From the NCBI GenBank assembly GCA_002529455.1, contig NYMS01000019.1:1-64000 (forward strand): a DNA stretch of 64,000 nucleotides, written 5' to 3'. Below the pieces are notes generated by a model. The model saw only the letters and a program-made list of their open reading frames with translations. It had not been told where the DNA came from and did not search any database. The stretch is from Glycomyces fuscus. Lineage in GTDB: Bacteria > Actinomycetota > Actinomycetes > Streptosporangiales > Streptosporangiaceae. Below are positions 58,381 to 64,000 of the stretch, piece by piece; within the stretch, counting starts at the first letter, position 1; the number at the start of each line of letters is the position of its first letter. The translations under genes and the position numbers were made by a program.

Positions 58381-58560
58381 TCAGGGCGAGGGGGCGCGTT
58401 CCCGCCCGGACCGGCCCGCGCCCCGGTCGCGGAGCGCGCCGGCCAGGCCGCGCAGGTGCGGCACGAGGTCCTGGGGGGTGAGCGGCGCGCCGCTCACGGC
58501 GGCGGGGACGGACGGGTCGCGTCCCGGAGGTGCGGTCGTCTCGGACGTGTGCGGGGCCAT
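58381..58560 (-). CDS. 59-residue hypothetical protein in the CRISPR locus
   Basis: From the ATG at 58560 (GGAAGG nine bases upstream): MAPHTSETTAPPGRDPSVPA, then a helical LTPQDLVPHLRGLAGALRDR and a short basic tail. Third-position G/C bias fits coding sequence. It is divergent from cas10 across a 295-bp region with mirrored copies of the 14-bp motif, and it converges with cas6. No family recognised; a small regulator or accessory protein is possible but not shown. Confidence 0.55.
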   Translation of the reverse strand: MAPHTSETTAPPGRDPSVPAAVSGAPLTPQDLVPHLRGLAGALRDRGAGRSGRERAPSP

Positions 58561-58603
58561 CGGGGAACCTTCCGTACCGGGGCGGGTGTCCGTGCACCCA
58601 GCT

Positions 58604-58617
58604 CTCTCGGACAGTGC
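58604..58617 (-). promoter_or_regulatory. Shared 14-bp motif, copy 3 (upstream of small ORF, minus strand)
   Basis: GCACTGTCCGAGAG on the minus strand, 43 bases before the 59-residue ORF. With flanks it shares 19 of 20 bases with copy 2 (GCGGCACTGTCCGAGAGAG). The two point away from each other, so they mark a divergent promoter pair. Confidence 0.65.
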
Positions 58618-58774
58618 CGCGCCCTGGGGCCGGGCCCCCGGGAAGGTCCCCGGTCGGGGGCCTCGGCGCCGTCGGCCGGGCGGCGCCCACGCCGGGAGCG
58701 GCGGCGCCGCGCCGGGGCGGGGGAGGACCCCGCGGGGGCGGACTGGTATCGCTTGGTAGCCGGTGCGCCGCGCG

Positions 58775-58788
58775 GCACTGTCCGAGAG
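58775..58788 (+). promoter_or_regulatory. Shared 14-bp motif, copy 2 (upstream of cas10)
   Basis: GCACTGTCCGAGAG on the plus strand, 67 bases before the cas10 start at 58856. The region 58621-58772 between copies 3 and 2 is GC-rich with no gene. Confidence 0.65.
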
Positions 58789-58855
58789 AGGTCGGCAGGC
58801 GCCGCACGGCAGCGCCGCGTTCTCGCACGTCCCGCCGATGGAGGAGCCCGACACG

Positions 58856-60766
58856 GTGACCTTCGCCCCCGAGCAGCACCGGCCCCCCGGTGCCCCGACG
58901 GAACCGGGGGGCACCCCGCCCAGCGGAGTGGTGGTCGGTGTCGACCTGCGCGGCATCCAGGCCTACGTGTACAGCGGTCGGCGCATCCTGGACGCGGTGG
59001 GGCGCGCGGCCCTGGTCGCCGAGCTGACCGACACCTCCGACGCCGAGCACGGGATCGCCGACCTCGTGCCGCCGGACTGCGTGGTGCTGCGCGACGCCGG
59101 AGGGGCGCTCACCGCGGTCTTCGCCGACACGGCCTCGGCGCGCGGGTTCACCGCCCGCTACACCCGGCGCCTGCGCGACCGCGCCGCGGACCTGACCCCC
59201 GTGGTCGCGCACGTGCCCTACGGCCCCGGGCCCGCGCAGCCGTGTGAGGCCGGGGGCACCGGGCCGCGGGGCCCGCAACCGCCCGGCGGCCCGACGCGGC
59301 GCCCCGCCGGGGTGGACGAGGCGCTGGCCCTGCTCCCGGCGCGGTTGCGTGAGGCGCGGCGACACATGTCGGCCCTGCACACCCCCGCCCACGGGTACGG
59401 GATCACCGCCGTGTGCTCGGTCAGCGGCGGCCCCGCCGAGTCGGTGGACGCCAGCCGCGTCCAGGACGACCACGCCGACGTGCACGAGCGGGTGGCCGCC
59501 GACGTCGCCCGTGCCCGGGGGATCGGCCGCCGCTGGCACCGCGCCCACAGTTCCGCCTGGCTGGCCGGTGCCGCCGCCGCCACCGGAGCCCCCGCCCTGA
59601 CCCTGCCGATGGAGGCGGACCGCCTGGGCCGCGACCACGGCGGCCTCAGCCGCGTCGCGGTCGTCCACATCGACGTCAACGGGCTGGGTGCCCTCCTGGG
59701 CGAGTACCGCGAACGCGCGGGGGACCCGGCCGTGCCGGGCTCGGGCGCGTTCGCCCAGCGCCGCCTGTCCACCCGCATCGCCGGGCTCACCGAGGGACTG
59801 GCCCGCGTCCTGGTGCGCGCGGTGGCGGCCACCGTCCACGCCGGACCCGGTCAGCGCCCCGTCATCCCGGGAGCCGGCGCCGCCGCGCCGATCGCGCTGC
59901 ACCACGAGCCGCCCGGGCCGGTGGCCCTGCCGATCCGCCCCGTCGTGGTCGCCGGGGACGACCTGACCGTGCTGTGCGACGCCCGGCTCGCCCTCAGCCT
60001 GGTGCGCTACGCCCTCGACTGGCTGGACACCGACCCCGCACGTGTCGGCGACGACCGCGACCCCCGCGTGGGGCTGCACCGCGCGCTCGCCGAGGCCCAC
60101 GGAGACCGCCCCGGCGGCGGCCGCACCGTCATCGCGCCGGACGGCTCGGCGCACACCACGTTCGTGCCCACGGTCGGGGTGGGCGTGGCCGTGCAGCCGG
60201 TCGGCGCCCCGCTGTCGCTGGGCTACGACCTGTGCGAGGCGATGTGCCGCCGCGCCAAGCAGCACCGCCTCCAGGCCGCCGTGTCCGACCCCGGAGCCTG
60301 CGGCGAGCACGCCGTGGCCTGGACGACGCGCTTCGACGGCGTCGGACGGGTGCTGCGCCGCCTGGACCGGGCCCGCGGGGCACCCGTGCCGCGGACCGGC
60401 CTGCCCCTGACCGGGACCGGGTTCGCCCGGTTCCTGGACCGGTACCTGTCCGCGACCGCCCCGGGCAGCCTGCTCGCCGACGGGGACGCCCGCCACCGGG
60501 GCTGGCTGCTCTCCGCGCTGGTCCCCCTGCTGGAGTCGGGCGCCGACCCGGAGCCCGAACTCGCCCGCCGCGCCCACGTGACGGGCGGACCCGTCGACCT
60601 GCCCCGCGGCTGGACGCCCGGCGGTCTGCTCGACGCGGTCGAGGTGATGGACCTGCACCTAGACCCCGGACTGGCGGCGGCCCTCGAACCCCACCGCCCC
60701 CGGGGGCGGGCGGGAACCGGAGGCCCGCGCGCCCGGCAGGTCCCCCCGCAGGACGCGCCCCGGTGA
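58856..60766 (+). CDS. cas10: Cas10-like large subunit of a type III CRISPR effector (no HD domain)
   Basis: 636 residues from the GTG at 58856 (GGAGGAG at nine bases). It begins almost directly with the first palm domain (VDLRGIQAYVYSGRRILDAV, ~29-48). The second palm has HIDVNGLGALLGE near 271 and VVAGDDLTVL with AGDD at 366-369, in place of GGDD, keeping both metal-binding Asp. GYDLCEAMCRRAKQHRLQ fits the region after the palm. No N-terminal HD nuclease is present. So cyclic oligoadenylate synthesis is likely, DNA cutting by this subunit is not. Its stop overlaps the RAMP gene (GTGA). Confidence 0.85.
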   Translation: MTFAPEQHRPPGAPTEPGGTPPSGVVVGVDLRGIQAYVYSGRRILDAVGRAALVAELTDTSDAEHGIADLVPPDCVVLRDAGGALTAVFADTASARGFTARYTRRLRDRAADLTPVVAHVPYGPGPAQPCEAGGTGPRGPQPPGGPTRRPAGVDEALALLPARLREARRHMSALHTPAHGYGITAVCSVSGGPAESVDASRVQDDHADVHERVAADVARARGIGRRWHRAHSSAWLAGAAAATGAPALTLPMEADRLGRDHGGLSRVAVVHIDVNGLGALLGEYRERAGDPAVPGSGAFAQRRLSTRIAGLTEGLARVLVRAVAATVHAGPGQRPVIPGAGAAAPIALHHEPPGPVALPIRPVVVAGDDLTVLCDARLALSLVRYALDWLDTDPARVGDDRDPRVGLHRALAEAHGDRPGGGRTVIAPDGSAHTTFVPTVGVGVAVQPVGAPLSLGYDLCEAMCRRAKQHRLQAAVSDPGACGEHAVAWTTRFDGVGRVLRRLDRARGAPVPRTGLPLTGTGFARFLDRYLSATAPGSLLADGDARHRGWLLSALVPLLESGADPEPELARRAHVTGGPVDLPRGWTPGGLLDAVEVMDLHLDPGLAAALEPHRPRGRAGTGGPRARQVPPQDAPR

Positions 60767-61446
60767 GCCGCCCGGACCGCGTCACGGTGCACCTGGCCTC
60801 CCCCGCGCTCTTCGTCGGCGCCAGCGCGGACGGCACGGGCGCCGACACCGACGTGGTCACCGACGAGCACGGCCTGCCCTACCTGCCCCGCCACCGCCTC
60901 GCGGCGCGGCTGCGCGCGGGCGCGGTCAGCGCACTGGCGGTGGCGCCCGGCCTGGCCGGGGCCTGCGACGAGGTCTTCGGCCGAGGGGGCTCGCACGGCG
61001 CGGACCGGATGCTGCGGGTGGGCCACGCCGTCCTGGGAGACGGGGTGCGCGCCGCCGTCGCCCGCGCGCTCGCCGGCCGCGCCGAACCGGTGCGCTCCAC
61101 CCTGCGCCGCGCGGTCACCGACGCCTACACGACCCTGGAGTCGGGCATCGGGGTGGCTCCGGACGGCGCGCCCGAGCCGGGCCGCCTGCGCACCCACCGG
61201 ACGCTCCTGCCGGGTCTGACCCTCACCGCCGCGCTGACCTGGGCCTCCCCTCCGGGGGAGGAGCACTGGCGGCTGCTGGCCCGCGCCTGCCTGGCCACCA
61301 CCCGCATCGGGTCCAGGGGCACGCGCGGCCGGGGCCGGGTGGACGTGCGCCTGGCCGCGACCGGGGAGAGCGACCCGCACGCGGTGACCCTGCGCCTGGC
61401 CGCGCCCGTGGACGGGGGCCGGGAGCGGGAAGGTACACCCCCATGA
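60763..61446 (+). CDS. RAMP-superfamily CRISPR protein (Cas7/Cas5-like)
   Basis: 227 residues, starting in the cas10 stop. N-terminal VHLASPALFVGASADG and GLPYLPRHRLAARLRAGA match the first strand and loop of RAMPs (SPLxxG, lPxIPgssl-like). C-terminal TRIGSRGTRGRGRVDVRL is the Gly-rich loop. It probably forms part of the type III effector backbone or its end cap. The exact class (Csm3, Csm4 or Csm5-like) cannot be told. Confidence 0.78.
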   Translation: MSRPDRVTVHLASPALFVGASADGTGADTDVVTDEHGLPYLPRHRLAARLRAGAVSALAVAPGLAGACDEVFGRGGSHGADRMLRVGHAVLGDGVRAAVARALAGRAEPVRSTLRRAVTDAYTTLESGIGVAPDGAPEPGRLRTHRTLLPGLTLTAALTWASPPGEEHWRLLARACLATTRIGSRGTRGRGRVDVRLAATGESDPHAVTLRLAAPVDGGREREGTPP

Positions 61447-61510
61447 GACTCCGTCCCCCCGGCACGACACCCCCCGGCACCGAACCGCGCCGGGGCACGG
61501 GAGGGGGCAC

Positions 61511-63343
61511 GTGAGCGAGCCCGTGGTGAGCGCCTACCTGCCGCTGCGCTACGTCCTGACCGACACCCTGGCCGTGCGCACCTCCTTCGACCCGCTGCGC
61601 GTGGACTCCGAGCACTCCGTCAGCGGGCGCGCCCAGCGCGGCATGCTCGCCGCCGCGCTGCGGCGCGCGGGCCGCGACCGCGAACTCCACGACTGGGTGG
61701 CCCGGGGCGAACAGGTCCGCTTCGCCCCCGCCCACCCCCGCCTGGAGCCCGGGGCCGACCCCGACCTCCCCCTCACCCCCGCGCGGGCCGCCGTCGCCCA
61801 CCCCGCCCCCGCCCACCTGTACACGCCGGGCAAGGACGGCGACGCCACCGTCGACGCCTTCGGGCCCACCGACCCCGCCACGCCCTACCGCGCGGTCCGC
61901 GACCCCCTCACCCCGGACCGCTCCCTGCGCGCCGCCGTGCGCACCACCGCCGAGCAGTACCTCGGCCGCCCCCGCACCGGCGACGCGCCCCGGGGCGTCC
62001 CCTTCTTCGCCACCACCGTCGACCCCGGCCAGGTCTTCGAGGCCCGCTGGCAGCTGCGCGCCCCCGACCACGCCGCGCTCCGGGCGCTGGCCGAACGCGT
62101 CACCGCCTTCCTCGCCGAGGCCGAGGGCACCCTCACCCTCGGCTCCGGCGGAACCCGCGCCCACGGCGGCGTCCGCGTGGCCCCCGCCGACCCCGACCGG
62201 CTCCTGTCACCCGACCGCGTCGAACCCGCGGGACCCCGCTCCTGGGCGGCCGGATCCCCCTTCGACCTGCTCCTGCTCTCCCCGGCGCTGCTGGTGGGCG
62301 ACGACGGCCAGTACCGCCCGGCGCACCTGGTGCCCGCCGTGCTCGACCTCCTGGCCCGGCGCCTGCCCGGCGCCCGCGCGCGCGTCCTCGCCAGCCACGC
62401 CGAGGCCGAGCTCGTCGGCGCCTACCACCGCGGCTACCACGGCCCCATGGCCCAGCGCTGGGCCGCCCGCCCCGGCGCGGTGGTCCGCCTGGCCCTGGAC
62501 CGCGACCTGGACACCGGGCGGGTCCGCGACCTGGAGGCGCACCCCCTGGGCGAACGGGTCGTGGACGGTCACGGCCAGTTCACCCTGCTCTCCCCGCCCC
62601 CTGCCGGCCCTGAGCCCCTCGCCCCGACGGCCGTCCCCCTCGCGGGCCGCGCGCCGGGCACCGTCGCCCTCCCCGACGGCCGTGCCGTCCCCGCCGACCC
62701 GCCCCGTCCCCGGGAGGAGGACGGCCAGCTGCGCGTCCTGTACGACACGCTCCTGTGGAACGCCGCCGCCCAGCCCGTCCGCGACCACGCCCGCGCCCTG
62801 GCCCGCGACTCCGCCCGCTGGCTCGCCCCGCTCACCCCCAGCCTGCTGGGCCGCCTGCGCGAGGTCGCCGCCCACCCCCGCCCTGCCCCCGAGGACGCCC
62901 TGGCCGCCCTCGAACGCACCGTCCGCGGCCGGGCCCCCGGCCACGCGGGCGCCTCCGGTGTCCACAGGGGCCTGCACGACCGGGCCGTGCGAGCCCTGGG
63001 CCGGGCCCGCCTGGCCCGCCCGGGCCACGACCGCCCCGTCACCGTCCGGTCCTGGCTGGAGGGCCTGTCCGACGGCGCCGCGGCCTGGTGGAGGGACAAC
63101 CGGCCCGACCCGGTGCACAGCCCCGCCTACGCCCGGGCGATCGCCGCCGTGGACCTCTCCCTGCCCGACGGACTGCCCCCCGGCGAGGACCACGGGGGGC
63201 TCTCCGCCCGCGCCCGGGACTGGGAGCGCCGCGCCTGCGCCCGCCTCGCCCTGGAACTGGTCTCCTCCTGGCTGGCCGAGGCCGCCCGCCTGCCGCGCGC
63301 CGAACAGGACGGGGGACGCCCCGGCGGGGGAGGACCCGGGTGA
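61511..63343 (+). CDS. Csx10-like tandem RAMP protein with long helical C-terminal extension
   Basis: 610 residues, GTG at 61511 after GGGAGGGGG. RAMP 1: VSAYLPLRYVLTDTLAV, SEHSVSGRAQRGMLAAALRR (as in Csx10), and the loop LTLGSGGTRAHGGVRV (~209-224). RAMP 2: SPFDLLLLSPALLVGDDGQY from ~246 and RPGAVVRLALDRDLD. From residue ~407 the rest is helical (LYDTLLWNAAAQPVRDHARA, WLEGLSDGAAAWWRDN), unlike a plain Csx10 of about 400 residues. A Csx10-like subunit favours subtype III-D. A GTGA overlap links it to the next gene. Confidence 0.72.
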   Translation: MSEPVVSAYLPLRYVLTDTLAVRTSFDPLRVDSEHSVSGRAQRGMLAAALRRAGRDRELHDWVARGEQVRFAPAHPRLEPGADPDLPLTPARAAVAHPAPAHLYTPGKDGDATVDAFGPTDPATPYRAVRDPLTPDRSLRAAVRTTAEQYLGRPRTGDAPRGVPFFATTVDPGQVFEARWQLRAPDHAALRALAERVTAFLAEAEGTLTLGSGGTRAHGGVRVAPADPDRLLSPDRVEPAGPRSWAAGSPFDLLLLSPALLVGDDGQYRPAHLVPAVLDLLARRLPGARARVLASHAEAELVGAYHRGYHGPMAQRWAARPGAVVRLALDRDLDTGRVRDLEAHPLGERVVDGHGQFTLLSPPPAGPEPLAPTAVPLAGRAPGTVALPDGRAVPADPPRPREEDGQLRVLYDTLLWNAAAQPVRDHARALARDSARWLAPLTPSLLGRLREVAAHPRPAPEDALAALERTVRGRAPGHAGASGVHRGLHDRAVRALGRARLARPGHDRPVTVRSWLEGLSDGAAAWWRDNRPDPVHSPAYARAIAAVDLSLPDGLPPGEDHGGLSARARDWERRACARLALELVSSWLAEAARLPRAEQDGGRPGGGGPG

Positions 63344-64000
63344 GCGGCGAGCCGGTCCCGCCCGGGCCGCTGTGGGAGATCACCCTGCGGCTGTGCCTGC
63401 TCTCCGACACCCATGTCGGGGCCGCCCGGGCCACGCCCCGCCACACGGCCGGAAGCGATGTGGACCTGCACGTGGACCGCGACCCGGCCACCGGCGCGCC
63501 CCGCCTGCGCGCCACCACCCTGGCCGGTCTGCTGCGCCACGAACTCGCCGCCCGCACGGACGACCCCGACGGCGTCCGCGCCCTCATGGGCTCGGCGGAA
63601 CCCGGCGCCGGGCCGGATCGGGAGGGGGCCGCCACGAGCGCGCTGGACGTGGACGACGCCCGAGCCGAACTCCCCGAGGACACCGCGGTCGCGGTCCGCA
63701 CCGGAACCCGGATCGACCCGGCCGCGGGCACCGTCCGACCGGGCCGCATGTGGCAGTGGGAGATCCTGCCGGCGGGCACCGTGCTCACCGCGCACCTGCG
63801 CCTGCACGTCCCCGCCCCGGCCGACGAGGCCCGCCTGCTCACCCTGCTGCTCCTGGCCTGCGACGGGCTCTCCGGGCCCGGAGGACCCGGCCCCGGCGTC
63901 CGCGTCGGCGGACGCACCGGCCGCGGCTACGGCGCCGTCCGCGCCACCCACTGGGCGGCGCGCCGCCACGACCTCACCGACGAGCGCGGCTGGTTCGCCT
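63340..64000 (+). CDS. Csm3/Cas7-like RAMP protein (5' part, cut by window edge)
   Basis: 220 residues are visible. LWEITLRLCLLSDTHVGAAR, GSDVDLHVDRDPATGAP (Asp in the place of the Csm3 catalytic Asp), RLRATTLAGLLRHEL, SALDVDDARAELPEDT, VAVRTGTRIDPAAGTVRPG and VGGRTGRGYGAVRA follow the Csm3 order. Csm3 forms the backbone and cuts target RNA at 6-nt steps. The gene runs off the window, so its end and any downstream cas genes or array are unseen. Confidence 0.8.
   Translation, partial: MSGEPVPPGPLWEITLRLCLLSDTHVGAARATPRHTAGSDVDLHVDRDPATGAPRLRATTLAGLLRHELAARTDDPDGVRALMGSAEPGAGPDREGAATSALDVDDARAELPEDTAVAVRTGTRIDPAAGTVRPGRMWQWEILPAGTVLTAHLRLHVPAPADEARLLTLLLLACDGLSGPGGPGPGVRVGGRTGRGYGAVRATHWAARRHDLTDERGWFA

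Overview
The window is about 64 kb of very GC-rich DNA with compact genes, many GTG starts and 4-base stop/start overlaps. RbpA, WhiA, SteA/SteB, TlyA and RGG/TPR-type proteins all mark an actinomycete. A Nocardiopsis-like organism is my inference, not something the sequence proves.

Layout. 1-325: the end of an rRNA operon (23S 3' end, 5S rRNA, terminator). 326-11,900: an Arg/Gly/Asp-repeat plus helical-repeat protein, then assorted enzymes (Nudix, GNAT, metallo-beta-lactamase fold, SSB-like, HAD phosphatase, AAC(3)-type acetyltransferase, serine hydrolase, DUF1015, SCP2-like, a histone-tail protein). 11,900-21,920: a rightward cluster tlyA - NAD kinase - recN - steA - steB - MraY/WecA-like transferase - MurJ-like flippase - glycosyltransferase, which links redox, DNA repair and cell-envelope assembly. 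22,000-23,300: a TerC-family membrane protein behind a yybP-ykoY (manganese) riboswitch. 23,300-33,400: uvrA behind a LexA box, an RDD membrane protein, a Rieske lipoprotein, an MscS-type channel, then uvrC - rapZ - yvcK. 33,700-39,300: whiA - gap - pgk - tpi - secG - rbpA, a classic actinobacterial block. 39,500-41,400: small proteins and an IclR-type regulator. 41,800-49,100: a complete histidine-utilisation operon (hutH, hutU, an M20 amidohydrolase, hutF, hutI).

49,100-50,800 is a scar: an alpha/beta hydrolase flanked by a 242-bp imperfect direct repeat. The second copy of the repeat is a decayed hutI 3' end with its stop codon lost, and it is joined to a truncated LysR-type gene. 50,800-57,100 carries an ACT-GNAT protein, a small Lsr2-like/Cys-rich protein, a DUF485 + acetate-type symporter pair and two uncharacterised proteins.

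57,300-64,000 is the most interesting region: the left part of a type III CRISPR-Cas-like effector locus. It holds Cas6, a Cas10 with no N-terminal HD nuclease but with an AGDD cyclase motif, and three RAMP proteins, the last cut by the window edge. A 14-bp motif (GCACTGTCCGAGAG) occurs three times, each upstream of a start codon; two of the copies are mirrored around the cas10 / small-ORF divergent promoter. No CRISPR array, cas1 or cas2 lies in the window.

Perfect DnaA-box 9-mers (TTGTCCACA) occur in at least three intergenic regions. All calls are by eye; no database search was run.
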